This document shows positions 17,317-27,753 of a stretch of DNA of 64,000 nucleotides, in pieces (position 1 is the stretch's first letter; each line of letters begins with the position of its first letter). Origin of the DNA: Exiguobacterium sp. 9-2 (lineage in GTDB: Bacteria; Bacillota; Bacilli; Exiguobacteriales; Exiguobacteriaceae); the NCBI RefSeq assembly GCF_036287235.1, contig NZ_CP142850.1, positions 1,939,127-2,003,126 of the forward strand, given 5' to 3'. Below the pieces are notes generated by a model. The model was not told where the DNA came from. It did no database searches and saw only the letters and a program-made list of their open reading frames with translations. The translations under genes were made by a program, and so were the position numbers.

Positions 17317-20300
17317 TGTTTAATCTCCTTTGGTTCTTCACTTAATGTACGTCGTGCCTCTTCTAGTTTAACGGATAACACTTCAGATATCCCGTTTTGC
17401 TGCATCGTGACGCCGTACAAGACGTCTGCCGCCTCCATCGTTCCTTTCCGATGGGTGATGATGACGAACTGTGTCTCGCGCGCTAGCTGATGGACAAATT
17501 CGCCGAATCGCGCGACGTTCGCTTCATCAAGTGCCGCCTCGACTTCATCGAGGACACAGAATGGGACAGGACGGGTCTTTAGAATCGCGAACAAGAGAGC
17601 GATCGCCGTCAAGGCACGCTCTCCACCTGACAAGAGCGACAAATTTTGTAGCTTTTTGCCTGGCGGTTTCGCGACGATATCGATTCCGCTCGTCAGTAGA
17701 TCAGTCGGATCGACGAGTACAAGGTCGGCTTCTCCACCCCCGAACAACTCCCGGAACGTTTCTCGGAAATGCTCACGGACGGCATCATACGTTTGTCGGA
17801 ACAATCGAATGACTTCCCGGTCCATCTCTTCAATGACACCATAGAGATCCGTTTTAGCGGCGACGAGATCATCTCGTTGCGCCGATAGGAACGTAAACCG
17901 TTCATCGACTTCCGCGAATTCTTCGATTGCACCGATATTGACGATGCCGATTTCTTCGAGTTGACGCTTGAGCAGATGAATTTCCTCTTTCGCCTCATCA
18001 TACGATTGATCGAGCGGAGCGATCAACTCGAGCAGTAATCCCATCTCTTCGAGCATTTCTTGTCTTGTCTCAAGGCGTGTACTCGTTTTCCCTTGTGAGA
18101 GTCGTAATTGCTCAAGTGCCTGTTTCGTCGTTTGTTGATCGTCCTTCGTCTTCGCTTCGCGAATTCGAATTAAGCGCAAGGATTCTGCCTGCACTTGAAT
18201 CCGTTGTCCAATCGCGACAATTTCGGTCTCGACCCGCTTCTGCTCCTGTTCCTGTTCACGCTGCTCGCCGTGCAAGGCATCGATTTTAGCTTCATCGAAG
18301 CCTTCAAGGACATGACGCAAGTCACGGCGTTTATGACCACGTTCAAGCTTCGCGTGACTGACCTGTTCCGTCAGACGCTCGATATCTTGCGTGAGTTGCG
18401 CTTGTTTCATTTGAATCGTCCGCTCTTCAAGAACTGCTTCTGCTTGTTCCTTCTTCAGTTCGTCCATCGTGACGGCACCACGAGCTTGAGCATCCTTAAG
18501 ACGATCAAGTGCTTGTCTGAGCTCTGTTTGACGTTCCGTCCATTTCGCGATCTCGACTTCTGACATTTCGATGATACGGCGTGCTTCCTGTTCTTGTTCG
18601 AGCACACGTGCCATCTGCCGATCTTCAACCGATAATTCGGATGTCATGACGGCGAGGTGACGCTTCGCATCTGCCAACGTATCCCGCGATTGCTCGAGTT
18701 GTCCTTGTAATTCTTGAATCGTTTCTGTCCGCGTCCGAGCAGTAGCATCAAGCGTCTGAATCGCCGCTCTTAGATCTTCCAAGCGGCGCATCTGCTCCCG
18801 AATGACCGCTTGCCCTCGCGTCAGTCCCTCTTTTAACTCGTCGAGCTCGCGCGATTGACTGAACAATGGTGTGCCTTTTTTCCGACTTCCGCCGGTCATC
18901 GTTCCACCGACGTTGACGACATCTCCTTCGAGCGTGACGAGACGATAGCGATGTCCTGTCGAACGGGCAATTTGGTTCGCTTGTTCAAGTGATTCGACGA
19001 CGAGTGTCGTACCGAGTAAGTTCATCTTTAATTTCGTCAGCGTCTCGTCTGTCGTCACAAGATCACTTGCGATCCCGACGAATCCAGACATCCCCCCGAC
19101 TTGTTCTCGCACCGAACGGTTGACTTCACGTGTTTGGAGTGAGGCGAGCGGCATGAACGTCGCTCGACCGGCATTTAAGCGTCGCAGTTCCTGGATTAGA
19201 CGACGTCCTGTCGCATCGGTATCAACGACGATGTTTTGCATTGCCCCACCAAGCGCCGTCTCGATTGCCGCTTCAAATCGCGCAGGGACCGAAATCAACT
19301 CCGCGACCGCTCCGTGAATACCTGGGTAATGATCTCGTTGTTTTAATATCGTCTTAACGGCACCGAAATAACCGCTATAGTCGGCTTTGACGGATTCAAG
19401 AAATTCAATCCGATCTTCCGTCTTATGACGACGTCGCTCTAAATCCGCAACGGACTGTTCGACTTGGCGTAACGTATGTTGTTGTTCGTCTCGTGCTGCG
19501 AGTGCCGTTGCCTCTTCCTCAGTCACTTGATCTAATTCTGTCCGGATCGAAGCAACGTCCGCTTCTAATCGAGCGACGTCTTCCTCAAGTTGACGACGGG
19601 TCGACTGCTTCGTACCGCTATCCACCGTAAAGGAACGTTGTTGTTCTTCTGCCTGCATGAGATCTTGCTTCGCCCGATTATAGGCATTATTCGTCGCAGC
19701 CAATCGGCTCGCCACTTCAAAGGCTTCCGAACGTAATGCTTCGGCTTCCTTATCAAAATCACGATCGGTTTGTGTCAACGCTTGATCAGCTCGTTCTCGC
19801 TCAGCCGTAATCCGTTTTGCTTCCTGATCGACTTCTGCTTGGCGTTCCTGTAAAGCGGTTAGTTCGAGTTCTAGTTCCTTGACGCGTTCTTCGACGATCG
19901 CGACCTCTTGTTCGAGTCGCTCTTTCGTCTCGGTACCGTGTTTTTCACGTTCTTTTGCTAGGTTAAGGGCACCTTGGATCTCAACAAGTCGCGTCGAGAC
20001 ATGTCGAAGTTGCTCCTGCAAAGCGTTTTCTTGTTGTCGTTCTTCTTCAAGCGTCGCTTCTTGTTTCTCCCGGGACACGACGGTCTCTTCGTGAGTCGTC
20101 TTTTGAGATGCAAGACGTTCTTCACATTGTGCGATATCACGCGCCAGTGTTTCGAGCTCCGTCTGATACGTCGTGATTTCATGCGCCAAGATGCCACGTT
20201 CCAGTACATCATGCCGTTCTCGAGCGACGAGATACTCTTTCGCGAGCGCCGCTTGTTCACGTAACGGCTCGATTCGTCCACCAAGTTCATATAAAATATC

Positions 20301-20876
20301 ATCGACACGCGATAGATTCGCTTCCGTATCACTTAATTTCCGCTCGGCTTGCTTCTTGCGATGACGATACTTCAAGACGCCTGCTGCTTCTTCAATGACA
20401 GCACGACGTTCTTCCGGTTTTCCGGAAATGACTTGTTCGACCCGACCCTGTCCGATAATCGCAAAGGCGTCACGCGACAAGCCTGTGTCCATGAACAAAT
20501 CAAGGACATCCTTCAGGCGACATGGTTTTTTATTTAAAAAATAATCGCTATCGCCATTACGGCTGACACGACGTGTAACACTGATCTCCTGATAAGGTAA
20601 CGCGACCGTTCCCGACTCGTTATCTAAGACGAGCGTCACTTCTGCAAATTGTTTTCGGTGTTCAGACAAACTGCCGGCAAAAATAACGTCTTCCATCTTC
20701 GCCCCACGTAGTGACTTCGCAGATTGTTCTCCGAGCACCCAACGGACAGCGTCCGATATATTTGATTTTCCACTTCCGTTCGGTCCGACGACTGCCGTGA
20801 CACCCGGAAGGAATTCTAGTTCAGTTCGATTGGCAAATGATTTGAAGCCATTGATTTCAATTCGTTTTAAGTACAT
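17313..20876 (-). CDS. smc: Chromosome partition protein SMC
   Basis: Condensin ATPase that compacts and segregates the chromosome. Walker A GPNGSGKSNISDAVRWVLGE is near residue 31; two long coiled coils flank the hinge (about 500-640, around GYFGAVKTILKQ and ALGGAMQNIVVDTDATGR). The C-terminal head holds the signature LSLLSGGERALTAIALLFAI and Walker B FCVLDEVEAALDEAN. I start at the ATG at 20876; the upstream GTG overlaps the GGGTGATC ribosome site itself. About 1187 residues, normal. smc-ftsY form a coupled pair separated from rnc by a plus-strand gene. Confidence 0.97.
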   Translation of the reverse strand: MYLKRIEINGFKSFANRTELEFLPGVTAVVGPNGSGKSNISDAVRWVLGEQSAKSLRGAKMEDVIFAGSLSEHRKQFAEVTLVLDNESGTVALPYQEISVTRRVSRNGDSDYFLNKKPCRLKDVLDLFMDTGLSRDAFAIIGQGRVEQVISGKPEERRAVIEEAAGVLKYRHRKKQAERKLSDTEANLSRVDDILYELGGRIEPLREQAALAKEYLVARERHDVLERGILAHEITTYQTELETLARDIAQCEERLASQKTTHEETVVSREKQEATLEEERQQENALQEQLRHVSTRLVEIQGALNLAKEREKHGTETKERLEQEVAIVEERVKELELELTALQERQAEVDQEAKRITAERERADQALTQTDRDFDKEAEALRSEAFEVASRLAATNNAYNRAKQDLMQAEEQQRSFTVDSGTKQSTRRQLEEDVARLEADVASIRTELDQVTEEEATALAARDEQQHTLRQVEQSVADLERRRHKTEDRIEFLESVKADYSGYFGAVKTILKQRDHYPGIHGAVAELISVPARFEAAIETALGGAMQNIVVDTDATGRRLIQELRRLNAGRATFMPLASLQTREVNRSVREQVGGMSGFVGIASDLVTTDETLTKLKMNLLGTTLVVESLEQANQIARSTGHRYRLVTLEGDVVNVGGTMTGGSRKKGTPLFSQSRELDELKEGLTRGQAVIREQMRRLEDLRAAIQTLDATARTRTETIQELQGQLEQSRDTLADAKRHLAVMTSELSVEDRQMARVLEQEQEARRIIEMSEVEIAKWTERQTELRQALDRLKDAQARGAVTMDELKKEQAEAVLEERTIQMKQAQLTQDIERLTEQVSHAKLERGHKRRDLRHVLEGFDEAKIDALHGEQREQEQEQKRVETEIVAIGQRIQVQAESLRLIRIREAKTKDDQQTTKQALEQLRLSQGKTSTRLETRQEMLEEMGLLLELIAPLDQSYDEAKEEIHLLKRQLEEIGIVNIGAIEEFAEVDERFTFLSAQRDDLVAAKTDLYGVIEEMDREVIRLFRQTYDAVREHFRETFRELFGGGEADLVLVDPTDLLTSGIDIVAKPPGKKLQNLSLLSGGERALTAIALLFAILKTRPVPFCVLDEVEAALDEANVARFGEFVHQLARETQFVIITHRKGTMEAADVLYGVTMQQNGISEVLSVKLEEARRTLSEEPKEIKQ

Positions 20877-21002
20877 CTTGATCACCCGTATGTTTAAATT
20901 TCTTTTGAATTTCTTTCAGTTTACCATAGCCGAAACGCTAGCAACATGATAGGTTTTAAGGTAGTATCATGCGAAACAAGAAGAAGAGGAGCGAATAACA
21001 CG

Positions 21003-21203
21003 ATGACGATTGAACAAATGATTGAAGCAATCTTAGATAAATTGAATATCATCAACAAAGGGGTCATTAAAGCAGAACAGTTCGATGGCTCAAAAAATGA
21101 GGACTTAAAAGAGATTTATGAGTTCGTCATGATGCGAGACTCGCTATCACTTGCAGAGGTCGACGCGATCGTCGACGAACTGAAATCTCTTAAGACTGTT
21201 TAA
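21003..21203 (+). CDS. DUF1128 family protein (YfkK-like)
   Basis: Sixty-six residues, entirely helical in appearance: MTIEQMIEAILDKLNIINKG, then EDLKEIYEFVMMRDSLSLAEVDAIVDELKSL. It resembles B. subtilis YfkK (DUF1128), whose role is unknown. The ATG at 21003 follows AGAGGAG at slightly long spacing; an upstream in-frame ATG at 20946 would add a non-conserved extension. It is the only plus-strand gene in the first 31 kb and splits rnc from smc, which are adjacent in B. subtilis. A bidirectional terminator ends it. Confidence 0.85.
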   Translation: MTIEQMIEAILDKLNIINKGVIKAEQFDGSKNEDLKEIYEFVMMRDSLSLAEVDAIVDELKSLKTV

Positions 21204-21227
21204 TCGAGTAAGCACCACACGATAAAA

Positions 21228-21263
21228 GCCGATCATCTCTTGTGCGTTCGAGAGATGGTCGGC
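21228..21263. terminator. Bidirectional terminator between the DUF1128 gene and rnc
   Basis: GCCGATCATCTCT pairs with AGAGATGGTCGGC (one wobble), with TTTTGTTG on the plus side and TTTTAT on the minus side. It serves two convergent genes. Confidence 0.85.
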
Positions 21264-21273
21264 CTTTTGTTGC

Positions 21274-22044
21274 TTAAAACTGTTTTTTTAATTCAAGTAA
21301 GGCTTGTTTTGCCGCTTGTTGTTCTGCCTCTTTTTTCGAACGCCCCGTTCCAATCCCTTCGAGCTCATCCGCGACTTGAACACGAGAGATGAACTCCCGA
21401 CTATGCGCCGGACCGCGTTCCTCGATGATTTCATATTCGATGACACCTAAGCCGACACGTTGAATCGCTTCCTGTAATTGACTCTTGAAATCTGTCTGTT
21501 CTTCGAAAAAGCCTGTCGCCACTTTCGGAAAAACCGCTTCGGCGAGGAATCGTTCGGCTGCTTCGATGCCTTGGTCAAGATACAAGGCGCCAATGAAGGA
21601 TTCGAAGACATCCGCAAGTAAGGCTGGACGATTCCGACCACCGGTCAGTTCTTCCCCCTTACCTAACAGAATCATATCGGAAAACTGATAGTGATTCGCA
21701 AATTGGACGAGTGACGGTTCACAGACGATCGCCGCTCGCAATTTCGTTAATTCCCCCTCGGAACGTTCCGGGTAGTGTTCGAATAGATAGCGTGACACCG
21801 TCAACTCTAAGACAGCGTCCCCTAAAAATTCTAGGCGTTCGTTATCCCCTTCCGACTCACGTTGTTCATTGACGAACGAAGAGTGCGTGAAGGCTTGTTT
21901 CAATAGCTCAACATTAGAAAACCTGATATTCAGACGCTCTTGTAACGCTTCGAATTTTTGCTCGATCTGAGCGAGCGTCCGAGCATCCTTGCGTCGTTTT
22001 ACATAGGGTCCTTTTCGGACACGACGTCCTTTTTGATTCGTCAT
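21274..22044 (-). CDS. rnc: Ribonuclease III
   Basis: Double-strand-specific endonuclease for rRNA and mRNA processing. The catalytic signature [14 protein letters not shown] and the second acidic site [15 protein letters not shown] are intact; the dsRNA-binding domain fills the last 70 residues ([12 protein letters not shown] to [16 protein letters not shown]). The chosen ATG at 22044 has AGGAGGAACT before it; an in-frame ATG at 22071 has no such site. Length 256 residues with a basic N-terminal tail. A hairpin lies between it and acpP, leaving only the ribosome site between hairpin and start. Confidence 0.95.
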   Translation of the reverse strand: MTNQKGRRVRKGPYVKRRKDARTLAQIEQKFEALQERLNIRFSNVELLKQAFTHSSFVNEQRESEGDNERLEFLGDAVLELTVSRYLFEHYPERSEGELTKLRAAIVCEPSLVQFANHYQFSDMILLGKGEELTGGRNRPALLADVFESFIGALYLDQGIEAAERFLAEAVFPKVATGFFEEQTDFKSQLQEAIQRVGLGVIEYEIIEERGPAHSREFISRVQVADELEGIGTGRSKKEAEQQAAKQALLELKKQF

Positions 22045-22066
22045 AGTTCCTCCTAAACAGCTAAAG

Positions 22067-22087
22067 CCCACCGCAAATTGCGGTGGG
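22067..22087 (-). terminator. Hairpin between acpP and rnc, probable attenuator
   Basis: CCCACCGCAA / TTGCGGTGGG stem closed almost to the loop, within a longer AGCTGA...TTTAGCT pairing; the following minus-strand run is CTTTAGCTGTTT, a weak T tract. It lies 13 nt past the acpP stop. Confidence 0.6.
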
Positions 22088-22100
22088 TCAGCTTCAATGA

Positions 22101-22340
22101 TCAGACTTGTGTTTCGATGTAGTTGACGACATCGCCGACAGTCTTCAAGTTTTCTGCTTGCTCATCTTCGATCGTGATTTCGAACTTGTCTTCTAAGTCC
22201 ATGACGAGTTCCATGACTTCAAGAGAGTCAGCTCCGAGGTCGTCTTTGAACGACTTATCAAGTGTGATTTCACTTTGTTCTTTACCTAATTTTTCTGCGA
22301 TTGCTTCTTGTACGTCTACTAAGATTTGTTCTTTTGTCAT
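22101..22340 (-). CDS. acpP: Acyl carrier protein
   Basis: Carries growing acyl chains on a phosphopantetheine arm attached to S39 in [11 protein letters not shown]. Highly acidic, 79 residues, normal size. The ATG at 22340 follows GGAGGGAT; the longer reading frame upstream is not family-like. It is downstream of fabG but has its own promoter, giving the high level ACP requires. Confidence 0.97.
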   Translation of the reverse strand: MTKEQILVDVQEAIAEKLGKEQSEITLDKSFKDDLGADSLEVMELVMDLEDKFEITIEDEQAENLKTVGDVVNYIETQV

Positions 22341-22362
22341 TTTAAAATCCCTCCATGAGTTG

Positions 22363-22391
22363 AGTATATAAGATGATTGCCGATTTGGCAA
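22363..22391 (-). promoter_or_regulatory. sigma-A promoter for acpP
   Basis: Minus-strand TTGCCA (22386-22391) and TATACT (22363-22368) with a 17-nt spacer in the 70-nt fabG-acpP gap, starting 19 nt past the fabG stop. Confidence 0.75.
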
Positions 22392-22410
22392 AGTACTACC
22401 GTTAGTTGTG

Positions 22411-23142
22411 TTACATTGTCATGCCGCCATCGACGGCTAGAGTTTGACCTGTAATGTATCGTGCTTCATCTGAAGCAATGAAGCTGACGAGTGAAGCGAT
22501 ATCGTCGGTTTGACCGAAGCGTTTCAACGGAATTTGCCCGAGTGACAGGTTCCGCTGTTCTTCTGTCAATTCATCCGTCATGTCCGTCTCGATGAAGCCT
22601 GGACAGATGGCATTGACTGTGACACCCTTACTAGCGAGTTCACGTGCGACGGATTTCGTCAGCCCGATCAGACCCGCTTTCGCTGCGACATAGTTCGCTT
22701 GCCCTGGATTTCCAGAAATACCGACGACTGATGCGATATTGATGATACGACCGCTTGTTTTTAACAATGGACGTGTCGCGGCTTGTGTGACGAGGAATGC
22801 CCCTTTCAGGTTCGTATCGACGACGGCATCAAAGTCTGCTTCCTTCATACGCATCAGTAAACCATCGCGCGTGATGCCGGCATTATTGACGACACAATCC
22901 AGTTGACCGAACGCATCAATCGTTTGTTTGATCATCTGTTTGACAGCATCCGCTTCAGCGACATTCGCTTGAATCGCGAGTGCTTCACCGCCTGCTTCCT
23001 TGATTTCACGGACGACAGCTTCCGCCTTGTCCGTGCTTCCTGCATAGTTGACGACGACACGGAAACCATCTGTTGCCAATCGCTTTGCGATGGCAGCTCC
23101 GATACCGCGTGACGCGCCAGTGACGAGTGCTACTTTACTCAA
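22411..23142 (-). CDS. fabG: 3-oxoacyl-[ACP] reductase FabG
   Basis: NADPH-dependent reductase of fatty acid elongation. SDR features: TGASRGIG (8-15), NNAG (86-89), catalytic S138, Y151, K155 (NIASVVG and [10 protein letters not shown]). It starts with TTG at 23142, directly after GGAGGGAATTCG and overlapping the fabD stop by 4 nt. Length 243 residues. Confidence 0.96.
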   Translation of the reverse strand: MSKVALVTGASRGIGAAIAKRLATDGFRVVVNYAGSTDKAEAVVREIKEAGGEALAIQANVAEADAVKQMIKQTIDAFGQLDCVVNNAGITRDGLLMRMKEADFDAVVDTNLKGAFLVTQAATRPLLKTSGRIINIASVVGISGNPGQANYVAAKAGLIGLTKSVARELASKGVTVNAICPGFIETDMTDELTEEQRNLSLGQIPLKRFGQTDDIASLVSFIASDEARYITGQTLAVDGGMTM

Positions 23143-24059
23143 CGAATTCCCTCCGCTTCCAATTGCTCAAGTGTCGTGATGCTGATGATTTTCGCATCTT
23201 TTTTGATTCGTTTCACGAGACCGCTAAGTGGAGATGACGGACCGAACTCGATGAACGTATCCGCACCCTCTTCGATGAGACGCTCGACGCATGATTCGAA
23301 CCGGACCGGCGAATAGAGTTGCTGAACGAGCAAACGAATCAATTCGTCTGGTTGATCGTGAAATGCACAATCAACGTTCGAGATGAATTTCGTCTTCGCC
23401 GCTTTAAACGGTGATGATACGAGAATATCTTCGAATCGTGGTGCAAAAGGTGTCATGAGCGACGAATGGAACGCACCCGAGACATCAAGTGGTAAGACTC
23501 GTTTTGCTCCGAGCTCTTTTAACTTCGCTGTGGCAGATTCGACCGCCGCGATTTGTCCAGAGATGACGAATTGTCCAGGACAGTTGTAGTTGGCGATTTG
23601 AACGATTTCTCCCGTTGCCGCAATTGATTCAACCGCGTGATGGGCTGCCTCGACATCATTCATGCCAATGACTGCTGCCATCGTTCCACCCGTGACTTGA
23701 TTCATGAGTTTTCCGCGTTCGCGGACGAGATAGACGGCTTCAGACGGTGTGATGACAGAAGCTGCGACGAGCGCGCTATATTCTCCAACACTGTGTCCGA
23801 GTACGAAATCAGGTGTATGCCCTTGTGCTGCGTACTGCTGTGCGAGTAATGCACTGTGTGCGACGATGGCTGGTTGAGCGATATCCGTCGCTTTCAATTC
23901 ATCCTTCGTCCCTGTCGTCATCAGCGTCGTCAGATCCAGACCAATTCGCGTTCCGAGGTCAGCGAGTGCTTGGCGTGTCTCGTCTTGCGTGATGAGCGTC
24001 TGTCCCATTCCAGGCGTCTGTGACCCTTGTCCCGGAAACATCCAAACTGTTTTCCCCAT
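23139..24059 (-). CDS. fabD: Malonyl-CoA:ACP transacylase FabD
   Basis: Moves malonyl from CoA to [16 protein letters not shown] at residues 7-19 and the nucleophile S90 in [11 protein letters not shown] are typical; the partner His is in SGAFHSSLM, and [16 protein letters not shown] is near the C-terminus. Length 306 residues. It follows plsX after 16 nt and is translationally coupled to fabG. Confidence 0.96.
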   Translation of the reverse strand: MGKTVWMFPGQGSQTPGMGQTLITQDETRQALADLGTRIGLDLTTLMTTGTKDELKATDIAQPAIVAHSALLAQQYAAQGHTPDFVLGHSVGEYSALVAASVITPSEAVYLVRERGKLMNQVTGGTMAAVIGMNDVEAAHHAVESIAATGEIVQIANYNCPGQFVISGQIAAVESATAKLKELGAKRVLPLDVSGAFHSSLMTPFAPRFEDILVSSPFKAAKTKFISNVDCAFHDQPDELIRLLVQQLYSPVRFESCVERLIEEGADTFIEFGPSSPLSGLVKRIKKDAKIISITTLEQLEAEGIR

Positions 24060-24075
24060 CTCGTCTCACTCCTTC

Positions 24076-25071
24076 TTAACGTGCTTCAGTTGCTTTCGCC
24101 TGAACGATTTTGGCAACGACTTCTTGTTCGACCATCTTTTCAGCTTGAACGAGCGCTCTGCTGAATGCATAGGCATTACTTGATCCATGCGCCTTGATGA
24201 CCGGAGCCGCAATACCGAATAGTCCGGCACCACCATATTCTTCATAGGCGAGCAACTGCTTCATTTTTTTCAACTTCGGTTTCAGTACGAGAGCGGCGAG
24301 CTTTGATGTCCACGAGCTCATGAATTGTTCTTTCATGACACCCATGATCATACTGGCTGCCCCTTCAGTACTCTTAAGTAACGTGTTGCCGGCAAAACCT
24401 TCCGTGACGATGACATCGACGTCACCGCTCATCGCTTCTCTCGCCTCGACGTTCCCAACGAAATGAATCGGTGCTGTCTCAAGTAGCGGATACGTTTCCT
24501 TCGTCAATGCATTCCCTTTACCGGCTTCTGATCCGATATTCAGGAGCCCGACTTTAGGACGTGTGATACCGCGAACTTGTTCTGCGTAGACAGACCCCAT
24601 GATGGCATAATCGAGCAAATGCTCTGCCTTCGCATCCGGGTTGGCGCCGACATCTAAGATGACGACACCCTTCCCATTACGTGTCGGGAAAGTCGGGGCC
24701 AGTGCAGGACGGTCAACTCCTTCGATCCGACCGATGACGAACAATCCGGCAGTCATGAGCGCTCCCGTGTTGCCTGCTGAAATCAAGGCATCTGCTTCTC
24801 CTGATTTCACCAGGTTTGCAGCCACAACGAGTGAGCTATCTTTCTTGCGGCGAATGGCACGTACCGGTTCATCTTCTCCGGTGATGACGGATGCTGCGTG
24901 GACGATCGTCACGCGCGGATCCTCGATTGTGTATGAGCGTAACTTCAATTCATCTCCGACTAGTCGGATATCGATGTTGTCGTTTGGACGTTCTGCCAGA
25001 TAGGCAACGACCCCTTCTACGATGGCACGGGGTGCATGGTCGCCCCCCATGGCGTCAACTGCTAAAATCAT
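24076..25071 (-). CDS. plsX: Phosphate acyltransferase PlsX
   Basis: Makes acyl-phosphate from acyl-ACP, the first committed step to phosphatidic acid in the PlsX/PlsY pathway. [14 protein letters not shown] and SAGNTGALM are family hallmarks, with [14 protein letters not shown] in the C-terminal half. Length 331 residues. The ATG overlaps the fapR stop by 4 nt, so regulator and first enzyme are coupled. Confidence 0.96.
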   Translation of the reverse strand: MILAVDAMGGDHAPRAIVEGVVAYLAERPNDNIDIRLVGDELKLRSYTIEDPRVTIVHAASVITGEDEPVRAIRRKKDSSLVVAANLVKSGEADALISAGNTGALMTAGLFVIGRIEGVDRPALAPTFPTRNGKGVVILDVGANPDAKAEHLLDYAIMGSVYAEQVRGITRPKVGLLNIGSEAGKGNALTKETYPLLETAPIHFVGNVEAREAMSGDVDVIVTEGFAGNTLLKSTEGAASMIMGVMKEQFMSSWTSKLAALVLKPKLKKMKQLLAYEEYGGAGLFGIAAPVIKAHGSSNAYAFSRALVQAEKMVEQEVVAKIVQAKATEAR

Positions 25072-25637
25072 TTCGATTCCTCCTTACTACTTCGATACAC
25101 TGTGAATTCGCCGATAAAGACACATTCTTCACCGACATAACTCTCTACCGTGATGTCAGAACGTCCATCTTGGCGATGGGAACTGACGAATGCCTTCGCG
25201 ACAACGCGTTCTCCGACGTGGACGGAGCGTGTGAACTGAACGTTCGCACGGGTCGTTAACGCGAGTTCATCATCGATGAGCGCAATCGCAAGCGAGTTCG
25301 CCTGTGCGAACAAGATATGTCCACGGGCGATTGCATTTCGACTAAACGCATGTTCCGGCAAAACCTCAAGGATCGAGATGGCAGATGTATCAAGTTTCAG
25401 GTCAATCATATCACCAATGACTTCATTTTCAGTCAACGTACGCACATCATCCAGGCGTTCAGTCGCGACATGTTTAATTCGCTCCCGTAATTCCGGAATT
25501 TTTAATTCCATCCGGTCCAGACGAATCGTCTGGATACTGACACGAAATCGTGTCGCCAGCGCTTCATCCGTGATGAACGGATTTTGCTCGATCGTCTGTA
25601 ATAATTCTTGTTGTCTCTCTTTTTTAGGTACCCGCAT
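25068..25637 (-). CDS. fapR: Fatty acid biosynthesis transcriptional regulator FapR
   Basis: DeoR-type winged helix at the N-terminus ([40 protein letters not shown]) joined to a hotdog-fold domain that senses malonyl-CoA ([36 protein letters not shown]). Represses the fap regulon when malonyl-CoA is low. The ATG at 25637 follows GGGAGGAAC; the frame extends 5 codons upstream but through the ribosome site. Length 189 residues. Its own promoter carries a FapR operator, so it is autoregulated with plsX-fabD-fabG. Confidence 0.95.
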   Translation of the reverse strand: MRVPKKERQQELLQTIEQNPFITDEALATRFRVSIQTIRLDRMELKIPELRERIKHVATERLDDVRTLTENEVIGDMIDLKLDTSAISILEVLPEHAFSRNAIARGHILFAQANSLAIALIDDELALTTRANVQFTRSVHVGERVVAKAFVSSHRQDGRSDITVESYVGEECVFIGEFTVYRSSKEESK

Positions 25638-25669
25638 GTATGTTCCTCCCACAAGAAGGATGACTACTA

Positions 25670-25686
25670 TTATTACCTGGTACTAA
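25670..25686 (-). promoter_or_regulatory. FapR operator
   Basis: Minus-strand TTAGTACCAGGTAATAA is a 17-nt near-palindrome matching the known FapR box (TTAGTACC-N-GGTACTAA type). It lies 5 nt past the -10, over the expected transcription start. Confidence 0.88.
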
Positions 25687-25690
25687 CAGT

Positions 25691-25719
25691 AGTATATATC
25701 CCTTGTTGTTCACTTTCAA
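25691..25719 (-). promoter_or_regulatory. sigma-A promoter for fapR-plsX-fabD-fabG
   Basis: Minus-strand TTGAAA (25714-25719) and TATACT (25691-25696) with a 17-nt spacer, starting 3 nt past the recG stop. Confidence 0.82.
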
Positions 25720-25722
25720 GTA

Positions 25723-27753
25723 TTATTCGATTCTTTCTCCTTCAAGAAGCCCTTGCCGTTCGATATATTCACGTAAGACATCGTATTCCGGCGCTTGCCA
25801 AAAAGCATCCGATCGCAGTAATCGGACTGCATCTTGTCGGGCCGTTTCCATGACTTGAATATCAAGTGCTGGATCGGTTAAGACGAATCTCGGTAATCCA
25901 CTTTGTTCGGTACCGAAGAAATTTCCGGCTCCGCGCAGTTTTAAATCCTTTTCCGCTAGCTTGAAGCCATCGTTCGTCTCCGTCATTGTCTTGATCCGTT
26001 CTTTTCCCGTATCGGAAGAGGGATCGGCGATTAGAATACAGTAAGACTGGGCATCGCCTCGACCGACGCGTCCTCTTAATTGGTGTAATTGCGCAAGACC
26101 GAAGCGTTCTGCATCATGAATGACGATGATCGATGCATTCGGAACGTTCACACCGACCTCGACGACCGTCGTCGAAACAAGGATTTGAACGGTATTCTCC
26201 TTGAATGCCTGCATGACCTCGTCTTTTTCTGAAGAAGTCAAGCGCCCATGCATCAAACCGACATGATAGGACTTGAACCGCTCAGTCAATGTCGCATGTA
26301 ATTCGATCGCATTTTGAACTTCGAGTGATTCGGATTCCTCGATCAATGGCGTGATGACGTAGGCTTGTCGACCTTGCGACAATTCTTTCTCGACGAACCC
26401 GAAAACGCGTTCCATCTGTTGCGGTTTCGCCCAGTAGGTCTCGATTTCCTTTCGTCCCGCCGGCATCTCATCGATGATCGAAACATCCATATCTCCAAAG
26501 ACCGATATCGCAAGCGTACGCGGAATCGGTGTCGCTGTCATATATAATACATCTGCCTGTTCAGCTTTCGCACGCAATCGTTTCCGTTGTTCGACACCGA
26601 AGCGATGTTGTTCATCGGTGATGACGAGGTGTAATGCCTTGAACTGGACGGTGTCTTGAATCAGCGCATGTGTTCCGACCAAGACGTCGATCTCTCCTGT
26701 TACAAGAGCTTCGAGCAAGTGAGCACGCGCTTTCCCTTTAACGGAACTCGTCAGTAGACCGACTCGGATTCCAAGTGGTTCAAGCAATGGGGCGAGCGAC
26801 GCTGCATGCTGTTCCGCTAAAATTTCGGTCGGCACCATTAAGGCGCCTTGTCTTCCGGCACGAACCGTCGCGAACAAGGCGATGGCTGCGATGACGGTCT
26901 TCCCGCTTCCGACATCTCCTTGCAGCAACCGATTCATTCGTTCGCCGCGACCGATGTCGTCTAGGATCTCTTTTGTCACACGTTGCTGGGCACCTGTCAG
27001 CGGAAACGGCAGGCTCTTGATGAAATTGGCAATATCCGTTTCATGTAAAGGCAAGGCCATCCCTTGACCTTTCCGTCGTCCAAGACGTAACGCCTGTAAT
27101 TTCAGCTGGAAATAGAGGCACTCCTCGTAGACATAACTGCGACGAGCAGCCGTCAACTCTTGTCGATTCGTTGGGAAATGAAGCGACTTCAACATCGTCA
27201 TCCGGTCTTGCAACCGATACGTCTTCCGGATGCTATCCGGGATTCGTTCAGCTAATGCCTCAGTCTCCTTGAACGCCAAGTCGACGACGCGTCGGAATGT
27301 CTTCATCCGCATGTCACCCCGGAGCGAGTAGACTGGTGTCAATTCGCCTTCGATTGCCCCGAATTGCAATTCCGTCGCAGAGATCGTCATCCGGTGTAAA
27401 TCCCACTTGCCACTGACCGTCACTTCTGCTCCGAGTTGCAATTGGTCTTTGTAGAATGCCCGGTTGAACATTGTTACGGTCACACTATACCGTTCTTCAA
27501 CGAGCAGACGGAACGTTAAACGATTCTTTCCTTTGCCATAATAGCGCACAAGTGGTTCAGACTGGACTTGACCCGTGAACTTGACTTTATCCTCATGGAT
27601 TGCTTCCGTTAGACTTCCCGTCACGAAGTCGTCATAACGAAACGGGACGTGCTCGAGCACGTCCGCAACGGTGAGAATATTCATCTCTTCTAGTTTTTTC
27701 GCCAAATCCCGTCCGACACCTTTTAATGTCTTGACGTCACGTGATGGATTCAT
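25723..27753 (-). CDS. recG: ATP-dependent DNA helicase RecG
   Basis: Branch-migrating helicase that rescues stalled forks. N-terminal OB/wedge region (LKGVGRDLAKKLEEMNI, RYDDF, VTVSGKW), then the two RecA-like domains: GDVGSGKTVIA, MVPTEILAEQHA, ITDEQHRFGVEQR, MTATPIPRTLA, VEVGVNVPNAS, QLRGRVGRG. I start at the ATG at 27753 (GGAGAG upstream, MNPSRDVKTLKGVG), which overlaps the end of sdaAA by 17 nt; a longer frame start at 27816 lies deep in sdaAA. Length 676 residues. Confidence 0.96.
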   Translation of the reverse strand: MNPSRDVKTLKGVGRDLAKKLEEMNILTVADVLEHVPFRYDDFVTGSLTEAIHEDKVKFTGQVQSEPLVRYYGKGKNRLTFRLLVEERYSVTVTMFNRAFYKDQLQLGAEVTVSGKWDLHRMTISATELQFGAIEGELTPVYSLRGDMRMKTFRRVVDLAFKETEALAERIPDSIRKTYRLQDRMTMLKSLHFPTNRQELTAARRSYVYEECLYFQLKLQALRLGRRKGQGMALPLHETDIANFIKSLPFPLTGAQQRVTKEILDDIGRGERMNRLLQGDVGSGKTVIAAIALFATVRAGRQGALMVPTEILAEQHAASLAPLLEPLGIRVGLLTSSVKGKARAHLLEALVTGEIDVLVGTHALIQDTVQFKALHLVITDEQHRFGVEQRKRLRAKAEQADVLYMTATPIPRTLAISVFGDMDVSIIDEMPAGRKEIETYWAKPQQMERVFGFVEKELSQGRQAYVITPLIEESESLEVQNAIELHATLTERFKSYHVGLMHGRLTSSEKDEVMQAFKENTVQILVSTTVVEVGVNVPNASIIVIHDAERFGLAQLHQLRGRVGRGDAQSYCILIADPSSDTGKERIKTMTETNDGFKLAEKDLKLRGAGNFFGTEQSGLPRFVLTDPALDIQVMETARQDAVRLLRSDAFWQAPEYDVLREYIERQGLLEGERIE

